A program made the translations under genes and the position numbers. From an uncultured Porticoccus sp. (lineage in GTDB: Bacteria > Pseudomonadota > Gammaproteobacteria > Pseudomonadales > Porticoccaceae), in NCBI GenBank assembly GCA_905181945.1, contig CAJIZZ010000028.1, positions 1 to 33,707 on the forward strand: DNA of 33,707 nt, written 5' to 3'. The notes under the pieces were generated by a model. That model searched no databases, was not told the origin of the DNA, and worked only from the letters and a program-made list of their open reading frames with translations. Each line of letters opens with the position of its first letter. Within the stretch, counting starts at the first letter, position 1. Below are positions 1 through 9,900 of this stretch, piece by piece.

Positions 1-2
1 TA

Positions 3-317
3 CCTGATACTGCTGGTAACATTTATGTCCAAAAACTTTCTAGTGATAGTCATTCAACTGATTTTTTAATCGTCATAAAAAGCCATGTTCCGCTTCATAA
101 GCATGCTGATCATACAGAAACTATCTACGTATTAGAGGGCACAGGGGAATTTCAAGAAGGCAACAAATACCTTACGATAGGGCCAGGAGACTACTTAAGA
201 ATACCCAAAGGCACACCTCATGCCGTCAGGGTGACATCTTCCGAGCCACTCAAAGTATTATCAGTTCAAGCCCCTGAATTTTTTGGCAAAGATCGCATCG
301 CTGTAGAAAACCCTTAA
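3..317 (+). CDS. Cupin-domain protein, C-terminal part (5' end outside window)
   Basis: The reading frame is open from the left edge to a TAA at 315-317, giving 104 residues with no start in view. Both cupin motifs are visible. The first is around HKHADHTETIYVLEGTGEF, with two His and a Glu as likely metal ligands. The second is GDYLRIPKGTPHAV, with the second-half His. Together they make a small beta-barrel that usually binds a metal or small ligand. Substrate and role cannot be read from the sequence, since cupins range from dioxygenases to sugar-binding regulators. The stop codon directly abuts the ATG of the next gene, so the two are probably cotranscribed. Confidence 0.8.
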   Translation, partial: PDTAGNIYVQKLSSDSHSTDFLIVIKSHVPLHKHADHTETIYVLEGTGEFQEGNKYLTIGPGDYLRIPKGTPHAVRVTSSEPLKVLSVQAPEFFGKDRIAVENP

Positions 318-731
318 ATGAATAACATAGAGATTCAAAACAAAGCCATCTACTCGCCTCTTCAAATTTTTTTCGGCTCTTTATTTTTTGGCCCACTTTC
401 CATGTTGTATTTTCTCTGGAAAAATTTCGACATCATGAAAGAACCTGTTAAGGCTAAAAAAGTCCCCTATTACGGCTCTATTTTTATTATTATTTTAATA
501 ACATGCCTTAAGTTAACGCCCCCTGAGATCAATCAACTGGTCCCTGGGATAGTCGTTCCTTTCCTCTATGCGCTGGTTGCATTACAGATATCAACATCCT
601 TGCAAATGAATAAAGAGGCAATCATAGCTAACCCTAACTACACACTTCAACCACCATGGAAAGTTGTAGCCTATGGCGTAATACTCTACCTGCCTTGGCT
701 TGCCATTAGCTTCTACATGCAGAACCTGTAA
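318..731 (+). CDS. Unknown small integral membrane protein (137 aa)
   Basis: I do not recognise this family. The ATG begins on the base after the TAA of the cupin gene, so translation is probably coupled. The protein has four hydrophobic stretches that look like transmembrane helices, at roughly residues 15-33, 51-64, 74-90 and 113-132. A basic loop with several Lys around residues 41-48 probably faces the cytoplasm. There is no signal peptidase site and no catalytic motif that I can see. The overall look is of a small inner-membrane protein of unknown function. Its contiguity with the cupin gene suggests a shared transcript but says little about its job. Confidence 0.7.
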   Translation: MNNIEIQNKAIYSPLQIFFGSLFFGPLSMLYFLWKNFDIMKEPVKAKKVPYYGSIFIIILITCLKLTPPEINQLVPGIVVPFLYALVALQISTSLQMNKEAIIANPNYTLQPPWKVVAYGVILYLPWLAISFYMQNL

Positions 732-820
732 GAACCTGTCATTAAAAACAAGCTGTGAGCTATAAGTTTCTCAGTCATTCATATAATATTCTGATTGATT
801 CCCTAACAACGGAGAAAAGT

Positions 821-1147
821 ATGCCCGCCTACCTAATTGGAGAAGTCATCGTTACAGATGAATCATGGATTTCTGGATATGCCAACAATGTGCATGACAT
901 TGTGCATAAGCATGGGGGGAAATATTTATCCAGAAGTTCGAATATTACACATGTAGAAGGTAAGCCCACCGAGGCATCACTGATAGCATTAGTTGAATTT
1001 CCCAGCATGGATGCGGCAAAGGCCTTCGTTGATGACCCAGACTACCAAGAATTTAGAGCTTCTCGCGTGAAAGGAAGCATCAGCACTGTTCAGATAATAG
1101 ACAGCAGCGATGCTGCAGGCACAGTTCCATACCTTGTAGCAAGCTAG
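821..1147 (+). CDS. DUF1330 family protein (108 aa)
   Basis: The N-terminus MPAYLIGEVIVTD, the central HGGKYLSR segment and the later pattern VEFPSMDAAKAFVDDPDYQEFRA match the DUF1330 family of small ferredoxin-like-fold (dimeric alpha/beta barrel type) proteins. The biochemical function of that family is not established. I place the start at the ATG at 821 because GGAG at 811-814 sits six bases upstream and the family begins with MPAY. The frame is open further upstream to a GTG at 755, but that extension has no ribosome site. A TATAAT hexamer at 782-787 lies at a suitable distance for a promoter -10 box, but no good -35 partner is visible. Confidence 0.85.
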   Translation: MPAYLIGEVIVTDESWISGYANNVHDIVHKHGGKYLSRSSNITHVEGKPTEASLIALVEFPSMDAAKAFVDDPDYQEFRASRVKGSISTVQIIDSSDAAGTVPYLVAS

Positions 1148-1202
1148 CTGGGCACTGTTCCGCATACTAATCTGATGACAGAGTGTAATTTTTTACTCCT
1201 AT

Positions 1203-1715
1203 TCACTCTTTACCGACTGAATAAAAAAGAGGGCTCTCTTCATCTGATCTGCTTGACTGTAAATCAAGTATTTTTTGCGCCGAACTCAAGATGAAATCTC
1301 GAAAACTGTCTTCTATGGACACCCTCTCTTTATCAAAATCAATTTGTTCTTTTCTGCTTAGCTGCTTCCAGTTCTCTAAAATTGGAATATGTGAAGTAGC
1401 CTGAGCAAGCTGACTAAAGACCTGGTAGACGTCACTATTATCTGCAAGGTTCAACAAGGAAGATAATCTGCTTATTCTTATGGCTGCCTCTGTTAACCCC
1501 ACCTGGCCTTGAACTAGCGCTGAAGCAATCACTCGAATACTATTTTGATGGCCAATCTGTCGTTTGGCCAGTTCCTCCGAAAGAGCGATGGCAGATTGTT
1601 TCTGCTGCAAGTTTTTTTTGCGCACTTCTAGGTAAAGAAAGAAAGCATACCCGCCCAGCAAAAGAAGTATCAGCGCTGCGCTCACTATTAATGCTGTGTA
1701 AAAAAATGGATTCAT
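1203..1715 (-). CDS. DUF2489 family membrane-anchored protein (170 aa)
   Basis: The N-terminus MNPFFYTALIVSAALILLLL begins a single transmembrane helix at about residues 6-28. A charged, helical cytoplasmic domain follows. The helix plus the segment with GHQNSIRVIASALVQGQVGLTEAAIRIS is characteristic of the DUF2489 family, a conserved gammaproteobacterial family without assigned function. I make the family call from memory of that motif. The gene lies 62 bases downstream of rmuC on the same strand, so it is probably cotranscribed with it. It converges with the DUF1330 gene; no convincing terminator lies between them. Confidence 0.8.
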   Translation of the reverse strand: MNPFFYTALIVSAALILLLLGGYAFFLYLEVRKKNLQQKQSAIALSEELAKRQIGHQNSIRVIASALVQGQVGLTEAAIRISRLSSLLNLADNSDVYQVFSQLAQATSHIPILENWKQLSRKEQIDFDKERVSIEDSFRDFILSSAQKILDLQSSRSDEESPLFYSVGKE

Positions 1716-1777
1716 GGTTTCTGTCTTCGTCTATATTCAGCCAATGATCGGAAAATACTCAGCGTTAATAAAAACCT

Positions 1778-3130
1778 TTATATTTTCAAATCATCTTTTT
1801 GTTCTGCATCCGTCTGAAGCAACGATGCATCTTCTTGATCCAAAGCCTCTTTGCTCCATGTCTCTGGAATTTTTCGCTTACTGCGAGCTCCCAACCTCCT
1901 GATATCATCAAACCTTTTGACTAGATTCCCTCGCCCGTTAACTAAGCGATTTTTTGCCTGATCCCAGGCGTCTTGGCTTTTTCCTATATGGCGTCCAATT
2001 TCATCCAAAGAGTCTACTACCAAGGCAAGCTGATCGTAGAGTTTTCCAGCTTCTATAGCGATTCTTTCAGCGTTACGATTCTGTTTATCGTAGCGCCATA
2101 CATTATAAACAGTCTTCAATACAACCAGTAAAGTGCTCGGGCTTACAAGAAGAATTCCCTTATCATAGGCATCTTTACACAAGGTGTCGTCATTCTGAAG
2201 GGCCAACATAAAAGCTCCCTCTATGGGTACGAAGATCAACACAAAATCAAGTGTGTTAACCCCTTCTAGCTGCTCGTAAGCTTTGCGGCTTAGGCCTGAA
2301 ATATGATTTCTAATTGAATTGACATGTTGCTTTAAAAACAACTTTTTTTCTTTCGAATCAGAGGCTCGACAATAGCGCTCATAATCCGTTAGTGAAACTT
2401 TTGCATCGATGACCAAATCTTTCTGATCAGGCATATGAATAATCACATCTGGATTCCGACGGTGCCCCTCATCATTATAACGAGACGATTGAACCACATA
2501 CTCCCGACCCTTGGTGAGACCTGAATCCTCGAGCAATCGCTCTAATACAACCTCCCCCCAATTTCCCTGAAATTTACTATCGCCTTTTAATGCACTTGCC
2601 AGCTGGACCGCATCTTCTCCCACCTGTTGTGCCTGTTTTTGCAATTCTACTACCTGTCCAATCAGTTTATTCCTATTGGCATTTTCATTATGGTAAGCCT
2701 CTTCTACCTGCTTGCGAAACCCAGTTATCTCCTCGCGTAACGGGTCAATAGAGGAACTGAGCGCAAGTTTGCTCTCCTTTGAGAACTTTTCTTGCTTGGC
2801 ATCAAAAATGCGATTAGCTAAATTTTCAAATTCTTGACTTAAGCTTTCACGTGCTTGCTTTAGCAGCGCCAGTTGTTCTTCGTATCTAATCTTATCGCTC
2901 TCTAGGCGGACCTCTAGTAAAGTTTTATCAGAACTAAGTAACGCAACATCTTTTTCCCTTGATGCCAATGCATCCCGAGTCACACCTAGCTCATGAATTA
3001 AGTTTTTTACTACCAGGTCAGATGCAGCCTGCTTGTAGTGGTTGTGAATCCTGAAGGCCAACAAAGTAACTACTGCCCCAGCAACAAAGCTACCAAAAAT
3101 AAATATAAGACTATATCCAGCTACGTCCAT
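1778..3130 (-). CDS. rmuC: RmuC-family DNA recombination protein
   Basis: RmuC is a predicted nuclease that limits recombination at inverted repeats in E. coli. The 450-residue protein has an N-terminal membrane helix (about residues 5-27), a long coiled coil (about 45-180), and then the RmuC core. A PD-(D/E)XK-type catalytic set is visible as D228 in NPDVIIHMPD and D242-x-K244 in VIDAKVSLTDY. Conserved blocks KFQGNWGEVVLERLLEDSGL and LIFVPIEGAFMLAL support the family call. AGGAG lies about 11 bases upstream of the ATG. The C-terminal tail is charged and probably disordered. The DUF2489 gene follows on the same strand. Confidence 0.95.
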   Translation of the reverse strand: MDVAGYSLIFIFGSFVAGAVVTLLAFRIHNHYKQAASDLVVKNLIHELGVTRDALASREKDVALLSSDKTLLEVRLESDKIRYEEQLALLKQARESLSQEFENLANRIFDAKQEKFSKESKLALSSSIDPLREEITGFRKQVEEAYHNENANRNKLIGQVVELQKQAQQVGEDAVQLASALKGDSKFQGNWGEVVLERLLEDSGLTKGREYVVQSSRYNDEGHRRNPDVIIHMPDQKDLVIDAKVSLTDYERYCRASDSKEKKLFLKQHVNSIRNHISGLSRKAYEQLEGVNTLDFVLIFVPIEGAFMLALQNDDTLCKDAYDKGILLVSPSTLLVVLKTVYNVWRYDKQNRNAERIAIEAGKLYDQLALVVDSLDEIGRHIGKSQDAWDQAKNRLVNGRGNLVKRFDDIRRLGARSKRKIPETWSKEALDQEDASLLQTDAEQKDDLKI

Positions 3131-3285
3131 AAAATATCTTACTCCTGGCTAAGTCGGTATATTTGATATCGCTATTAGTGTCATTTATTCGAAATCTGCA
3201 AGTCATCTCAGGGCTATAAAGTTGTAGTTCGGGCATGTAAGCTGGCTTACAGAGCTATCGATAGACTGTTTTAAACTAACCATTA

Positions 3286-3921
3286 TCAGGCTTTTGTGCT
3301 GTCTCTCATAGAGACTTTATTGTACCACTCAAGAGATCGAGCATTACCTTCTGGAATTTCTCTTTCAACCCATTTGGCAAAATCAACAGCACAGAAAGCA
3401 GTAATGTCAGCCATTGTAAACGAATCACCGGCAACAAACGTATTCTCCGTTAGGTAGCGCTCCAGCCAGGCGTAAAAATTGTTGAGCGTATTCTGCCCTC
3501 TATCTACCAGACCCTCTATGGCTCCAACAGCGTCATTTCCTGGAAGACTGCGGTATGTGAAGTTCTCATTTTTTTTGTTGTTACGAAAAGCCTCACCGAT
3601 GGCGATCATCCCATCAAACTCCATCTTGCGTTGCAGGCACTCGACTGTTGCTCGTTCTAGCGGAGTTTTTCCTAGCAAAGGGGTTTCCGGATAGACCTCT
3701 TCAAGATACTTGCAAATAGCCATGACTTCATCAAATCTAGTGCCATCGTCTAGCTCTAAGACAGGAAGTAATCCACGCGGATTGATGGATAGGAACGCAT
3801 CTTTAAGGTTTTCCCCGCCAATAATATCGACTTCGATTTTCTGGATGTCTAAGCCTTTTTCAGCAATAAACATACGTGCTCGTCTTGGATTGGGCGCTAC
3901 AGCGCAGTCGTAAAGTATCAT
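3286..3921 (-). CDS. Glutathione S-transferase family protein
   Basis: The protein has the two-domain cytosolic GST layout. The N-terminal thioredoxin-like domain reads MILYDCAVAPNPRRARMFIAEKGL, with a cis-Pro segment GLLPVLELDDG and a glutathione-contact region RFDEVMAICKYLEE. The helical C-terminal domain ends with FVAGDSFTMADITAFCAVDFA, the N-capping box of the family. Length, about 211 residues, is normal. I prefer the ATG at 3921 because GAGG at 3931-3934 is nine bases away. An ATG two codons upstream (3927) leaves only a three-base gap. The substrate cannot be inferred; it may serve detoxification or another thiol-transfer reaction. The gene is transcribed divergently from the AddB-like gene. 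Confidence 0.9.
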   Translation of the reverse strand: MILYDCAVAPNPRRARMFIAEKGLDIQKIEVDIIGGENLKDAFLSINPRGLLPVLELDDGTRFDEVMAICKYLEEVYPETPLLGKTPLERATVECLQRKMEFDGMIAIGEAFRNNKKNENFTYRSLPGNDAVGAIEGLVDRGQNTLNNFYAWLERYLTENTFVAGDSFTMADITAFCAVDFAKWVEREIPEGNARSLEWYNKVSMRDSTKA

Positions 3922-4153
3922 AGCCATTGTCCTCTTTGTAATTTAAGCCAAGTGATCCGTAGGGATGTAGTTTTCTTTTCTTACACTAACAACAAACATC
4001 CGCATATAAAACAGCCAAAGTAGCTTTTTGGTGATTTTTATCTTGGCAAATCTGAAGCTTTAGCAAAAAAGTTGACTCAATTATAAAATTTTTAAAAAGA
4101 TAGGTTTTTTCTTCAATCCAGCTACTACTTTTTTGAAGTAGAATATTATGCGA

Positions 4154-4160
4154 TTATAGA
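4154..4160 (+). promoter_or_regulatory. Weak candidate sigma70 promoter for the AddB/AddA-like pair
   Basis: TTGAAG at 4133-4138 and TATAGA at 4155-4160 are separated by 16 bases, each with two mismatches to consensus. They lie just upstream of the first codon in an AT-rich divergent region (3922-4180) that must also hold the GST promoter. The entry marks the -10 element. Confidence 0.3.
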
Positions 4161-4180
4161 GCGCTCCTAGGATAAGAAAG

Positions 4181-6925
4181 TTGCCTGCCATGATGCGCCC
4201 ACTTTTTGATATTCATATAATTAAAAAAGAGATTGAATCAGGATCATTAATACTAACTGCGACCAATCGCCTCGCAAAAAAAATACATGAAAGCTGGGCC
4301 CAGCATCAGATAGAACAAGGAATTATCAGCTGGACCAAACCTGAAATTTTTGCCATCGAGCACTGGATTAAAGAAACCTGGCTAGATTGCTGTGATACCG
4401 CAGTCACTGGGATTCCAAATGGAGCGATCATCTCAGAAGAAGCAGAACATCTAATCTGGGAAGGGGTCATCAGGGAGGAGCCTGGGAAGCCAGATGGTTT
4501 GATGCCTGAGAACTTTTCCGGTCTTGCGCGAGATAGCTATAATATTATGCAGAGATGGGAAATCCCCCTTGCGCGGCTCAAAGATGATTCGCCTCTTTTT
4601 CATCAATGGATTTTAAGATTCCAGTCAAAACTAAAAATATACAAATTTATTACTGAGGCTGATAGTGTCTTAGGTTTACTAGAGGCCTATAAAGCCAATA
4701 TTTTGGCTCCACAAAATCGTATTATTACGCTCGGTTTTGATAGCATGCCTCCCTTATATGCAAGTCTACTGAAGGTAGCCTCAGAAAAAATCCTACGAGA
4801 ACCAGCATTATCAAATAGCGTAGAGAAGAAACAAGCAAAAATAGTGCGCGCCCAGTTTTTTGATCCACATCAAGAAATAAGAGCTGCAGCTAGGTGGGCA
4901 GACCTACTACAAAAAAAGCACCCTACTCATCGAATAGGAATCATTATCCCCACTTTGACTGACTCAAAAAGGGATTTAGGGAGAATAGTTAAGGAGGAAC
5001 TGGGCCCAAGTAGCCTTGATTGCCCCCAAGCTAAATCTTCATCTTCATACAATATTTCAACTAGTATTCGGTTAAACGACACACCGCTTGTTTCATCAGC
5101 ATTGCTTTTACTGTCACTCAACTTTAATCAACTCCCCCTTGAGAATTTTTGCCGTCTACTTAATTCTCCTTTCTGGGGGAGAAATAGCACACTTTTGACT
5201 CGCGCGATAACAGAGAAAAAACTTAGAAATCTTGCTCAAAACCCTATATCTAACGCTGAATTTATTAACCAGCTTGAGTTCTCAGAAAAATCTAACATCA
5301 GCAGTGACGATCCCCAAAAAGAAAGTGCTTTCTGTAGAGAGGCACGTGATCTGTTCGCACGGATGTCATCTAAAAATAGTTTTTCAGACTGGATATTGTT
5401 ATTTCAGGAGCAGCTAGCTATTCTTGGCTGGCCAGGACAAAGAGACCTCAATGACGCTGAATACCGACAACATCAACAGTGGCTGAATGCACTTGAGCGT
5501 TACATTTCCCTAGATCAACTCAGCTTAAAGGTTACGCTACAAGATGCGTTGCGACAATTGTCGCAGGTAACCAATAAGTCTATCTTTCAACCTGGTTCTC
5601 CAAATGCATCCATTCAGATCATAGGGTTATTGGAAAGCAATGCATTATGTTTTGATCATCTCTGGATAACCGGTATGGATAACGATAACTGGCCAGCGAA
5701 CGTTACCCCATATTCTCTTCTACCATTGAGCCTTCAAAAAGAATTCATGACGCCGAAGTCACTTCCAGAGAAAGAATTAGAACTAGCCAGAAATCAACTT
5801 ACCAGGCTGAAAGCGGCATCTAATGACACTGTTTGTAGTTTTAGTGAAACTGATGGATCTGACTCACGCGAGGCAAGCCATCTAATTGCTAATCTAACAG
5901 AAATCAACTATGAAGATATCAGTCATCTTTCTCTGGCTCCGTCAGCCTACAGGGAAGAGAGTCTTATAACTCTGGACAAAATATCTTGCATAAAGGGCCC
6001 AACCATCAACCTGGCTGATGAAACTATTTTAGGTGGAAGTGGAATTTTTAAACATCAGGCCTCTTGCCCATTCAATGCGTTTGCGATTCATCGCTTGGGA
6101 GCAAAAGATACACCGACCCCTGAGTTAGGTTTATCCGCTGCAGATAGAGGTTCCATTATTCATCGATGCATGGAGATTTTTTGGCAGCAGATTATCACTC
6201 ATGAACAGTTAATCAGCCTAACAGAAAAGGCTCTTGTCGAGCTAGTAGCTATGAGTATCAACCAAGCACTCAAACGCTGGGAAAGAGCGCGGCCAGATAT
6301 CTTTAGGCCAAAATTTACCTCTTTGGAAAAAATACGTTTATCCCGCTTACTGCTTCAATGGCTAGACATGGAAAAAGGGCGGATTCCATTCTCTGTTTTC
6401 GCTGTAGAACAAGAGATGACAGGTGATTTCCACGGTCTCCCCCTGAAACTAAAAATAGACCGCGTAGACCAGCTAAAAGATGGAAGAAAAATCATTATTG
6501 ACTACAAAACAGGTGAGAGCCCTAAGGCTGACTGGGAGGGAGATCGCCTTAAAGAACCGCAGGTTCCACTGTATGCAGTTTTTTCCAAGACCCCAATAGC
6601 GGCAGCAGTTTTAGGAAAAATACACATATCAGGACAAAGCTTCATAGGACTCTCTGAAACGTCAGGCCTAACGCCAAATGTTAGCGCAACAGAAAAGGAT
6701 TTGAGTGCGCACATAATACAATGGGAGGACTCACTAAAAGCACTGGCTGAAGAGTTTTTACAAGGATACGCAGCCGTAGAATACATCACAAAAAATGATC
6801 TGAGATATGAAGAATATCTTAAGCCTCTTAATCGTATAGATGATAATGACATGGAACTTTACATGGAACTATCGTCAAGTGAAAAAAACCCTGATGCAGC
6901 ACAAAAAGAGGGGTTAGGATCATGA
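4181..6925 (+). CDS. AddB-like PD-(D/E)XK nuclease subunit, probable double-strand break repair protein
   Basis: This 914-residue protein resembles the proteobacterial 'probable DNA repair protein' family related to AddB (TIGR03623, from memory). It would pair with the AddA-like helicase encoded next to process broken DNA ends. The N-terminus has the family opening LILTATNRLAKKIHESW but no Walker A, so the helicase-like half is probably inactive. The C-terminal nuclease set is clear: D760 in LKIDRVDQ, D774-x-K776 in IIIDYKTGE, then QVPLYAV. C629 in CPFNAF, the first Fe-S cysteine position, is kept. The usual C-terminal cysteine triad appears replaced by L874, E877 and N884. The start is TTG 4181 (AGGA eight bases upstream) or ATG 4190. 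The stop overlaps the next ATG. Confidence 0.85.
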   Translation: MPAMMRPLFDIHIIKKEIESGSLILTATNRLAKKIHESWAQHQIEQGIISWTKPEIFAIEHWIKETWLDCCDTAVTGIPNGAIISEEAEHLIWEGVIREEPGKPDGLMPENFSGLARDSYNIMQRWEIPLARLKDDSPLFHQWILRFQSKLKIYKFITEADSVLGLLEAYKANILAPQNRIITLGFDSMPPLYASLLKVASEKILREPALSNSVEKKQAKIVRAQFFDPHQEIRAAARWADLLQKKHPTHRIGIIIPTLTDSKRDLGRIVKEELGPSSLDCPQAKSSSSYNISTSIRLNDTPLVSSALLLLSLNFNQLPLENFCRLLNSPFWGRNSTLLTRAITEKKLRNLAQNPISNAEFINQLEFSEKSNISSDDPQKESAFCREARDLFARMSSKNSFSDWILLFQEQLAILGWPGQRDLNDAEYRQHQQWLNALERYISLDQLSLKVTLQDALRQLSQVTNKSIFQPGSPNASIQIIGLLESNALCFDHLWITGMDNDNWPANVTPYSLLPLSLQKEFMTPKSLPEKELELARNQLTRLKAASNDTVCSFSETDGSDSREASHLIANLTEINYEDISHLSLAPSAYREESLITLDKISCIKGPTINLADETILGGSGIFKHQASCPFNAFAIHRLGAKDTPTPELGLSAADRGSIIHRCMEIFWQQIITHEQLISLTEKALVELVAMSINQALKRWERARPDIFRPKFTSLEKIRLSRLLLQWLDMEKGRIPFSVFAVEQEMTGDFHGLPLKLKIDRVDQLKDGRKIIIDYKTGESPKADWEGDRLKEPQVPLYAVFSKTPIAAAVLGKIHISGQSFIGLSETSGLTPNVSATEKDLSAHIIQWEDSLKALAEEFLQGYAAVEYITKNDLRYEEYLKPLNRIDDNDMELYMELSSSEKNPDAAQKEGLGS

Positions 6926-9900
6926 AAATACTGGATGCTAAAGTAAGAAAGGTCGCTCTAGAACCCTTTAGATCTTTCGCTATTTCAGCGCCAGCGGGAT
7001 CGGGTAAAACAGAGCTATTAACTCAAAGGGTATTAAGATTACTTGCTGTCGTTAACGACCCAGAAGAAATATTGTGCATGACTTTTACAAAAAAATCTGC
7101 CCATGAAATGCAGCATCGTGTTTTTAAAAATTTAACTGATGCATCAAAAATAATCACACTCAATGAGAGCGCCGATCAACTCCAGGGGCATCAAAAAATA
7201 ACTATAGAGCTTGCATTAAAAGCGTTAGCTCAAAATAAAAAAAGAGGCTGGAATTTACTCGAAAATCCGTCTCGATTACGAGTTAATACTATCGATGGGT
7301 TTTGCCGAAAACTAGCGTCACAGCTACCCATTGAAAGTAATATCGGTCAACATTCCGAGCTTCTAGACAGTCCAACCACCTTCTGTCGCAAAGTGATAGC
7401 AGAAGTCCTTCTATCGATGCTTGAGGAAAATGATGCGCTGGGGAGTGCAGTAGCGACACTTTTATCTCATCTAGATAATGATCTCAATAAACTTGAACTA
7501 TTATTGACTGGGTTATTAGAAAACCGAGTTCAATTCATTGGGCAGCTGTATCAAGCTCATGACGCTAGAGACGATCTAGAAAGAAACCTAAATGAAGTAC
7601 TAGAAGAAACTCTTTATGATGCTAAGCAGCTATTAGCACCCCATGAATCGGAGATTGCGTTATTGGCGGACTATGCTGCTAGCAATTCTCTAAAGGGCGG
7701 TGATATGACATGGTGTCTGGGGTTAAAAAAACTCCCAGAAGCCAATGTAGATCAATATCATCAATGGCTGGGGCTCTGCGCAATGCTCATGACAAAAGAT
7801 GAAAGAGCGCCAGCATGGAGGATGCAATGCACTGCGAAACAGGGATTTCCAACAATTATAGAGGGTGTTGAAGATAAAAAAGAATCTAAAGCACAGGCAC
7901 AATTAAAAAAAACTACTCTGTTAGCTCTGATTGATAAACTAAAATCTATTCCCGGTATTCTTGAAACTCTAGTTGATATACGTCACCTGCCGCCCTCTTC
8001 CTATAATGACAACCAATGGGCGGTAATTAATGCGCTTTCTTTACTACTTAAAGTTTTAAATGCTCATCTGGCCGTAGCATTTCAAAAAAACCAAGCATGC
8101 GACTACACAGAAATCACCTTAGCAGCCTTGCGCGCCCTAGGTACAGATGAGGCACCTACAGAACTTGCGCTTAAACTAGATTATTCCATCAAACATATTT
8201 TAATAGATGAATTTCAGGATACTTCTTCAGTACAGTTTAACCTCTTGGAGAGTCTAACCAGAGGATGGCAGTCTGATGATGGCAGGAGTCTATTTATTGT
8301 TGGCGATCCAATGCAATGCCTTTACAGTTGGCGTGGCGCGAATGTGGGGCAATTCATACAAATAAGAACTTCACCGATAGGCGGTATACAGCTCGAGCCT
8401 CTTGATCTAACAGTGAACTTCAGATCACAAGACACAATCGTTAAATGGGTCAATCATACCTTTGATGGCGCTTTTCCCGAAAAAGATAATATCAGCCGGG
8501 GATCCATCAGCTACAGAGCATCGACTGCGTTCCATCAAAGCCCTCAATCCACCTTAAGTCAAAACGAAAAGTCAGTAACCATCGATGCATTCGTTGACTA
8601 CCCAAACCCAGAGGGGTCAGCAGCGGAAGCTGCTCATATAACATCGCTGGTTTGCCAAGCAAAGAAAAAAAGTCCCAAAGGATCTATCGCTATTCTGGTT
8701 CGTCAACGCAGAGCGCTAACAGACATTCTTGTATCATTACAGAAAGAAGGTCTTAGCTGGCAAGCCACAGAGATCGACCCTCTGAGCGGCCGTATGCCTA
8801 TTATTGACCTAAAGTCTCTAACCAGGGCCTTGATTTCGCCAGCTGATCGGGTCGCTTGGTTGTCTATCTTAAGAGCCCCTTGGTGCGGACTAGACCTTAA
8901 TGATCTATTCCAAGTAGCTAACTATGTAGCTCCAGAAGAAAATGGTCCGTCATCAGGAAAGAGCTATCCTCTTGTTATGGCAAATCTGTTTCGATCTTCT
9001 GAGATTTCAGGAATTTCAGAAAGCGGTCAAAAGATACTCTGCCGCATCAGCGCCGTTATGAAAAAAAACTGGGAGGAGCGCTACAGAAAACCCTTTAGAG
9101 TTTGGGTGGAGGCTGTCTGGGTTGAACTTGGCGGCATCGCTTCGCTGCGCTCAAGCGTAGAATTTAGTGATTGTCAGCAATATTTTGACCTATTGGAACG
9201 ACATGAAAAATTTGGCCAGATTACCGACTGGGCAACATTTGAAAGAGCTTTAGAGAAGCTATACGCAAAGCCTAACGAACAAGCCGATATAAGCTTGCAT
9301 GTCATGACCATCCATAAAGCAAAAGGTTTGGAGTTTGATACAGTAATAATTCCCGGCCTAAATAGGCAATCAAAATCTAGCGATCATCCACTGGTTCTGT
9401 GGCATGAACGGTTGAATAAAACAGGGAAAAACCGGCTTATTATTGCTCCGCTCAAGAAAACTGGCCAAGACCATGACCCTCTGTTTGATCACCTTAGAAA
9501 AGAAAAGGTATTGCGAGAAAAGCTGGAAACAACCAGAGTAATTTATGTTGGGGTCACCCGAGCTGTCAAACAACTACATTTAACATATGCCATCAATTCT
9601 GATAAAAAAAATCCGAAAGAGTACAATGATCCGATAGCTAGTAGTCTGCTAAAGGCTCTTATTGGGAGCAATAGAGACAAAGACTGCTTTAAGGTCGATC
9701 CATCGGTCTCTTTCAAAGAACATCGCTATCAACCCATAGATGAACACAGCAGTGATGTCAGCCCCGCTGTCGTTTTAGGATCCATAAATAGACTTCCTGT
9801 TGACTGGATTCCACCATCCACTTTCAATAAAAATAACATCGATCTAATAAATCTAGATAAAAAAATACTGGAGTCCATATCATTAACTAATGTGGTTGCT

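Noticed and set aside
755-820. Upstream extension of the DUF1330 gene from a GTG at 755
   Set aside because: No ribosome site, and the family consensus begins at the ATG at 821, which has a well-placed GGAG.
1180-1209. AGAGTG...CACTCT inverted repeat between the DUF1330 and DUF2489 genes as a shared terminator
   Set aside because: Six pairs across an 18-base loop with one arm inside coding sequence and no T-run after the stem; too weak to call.
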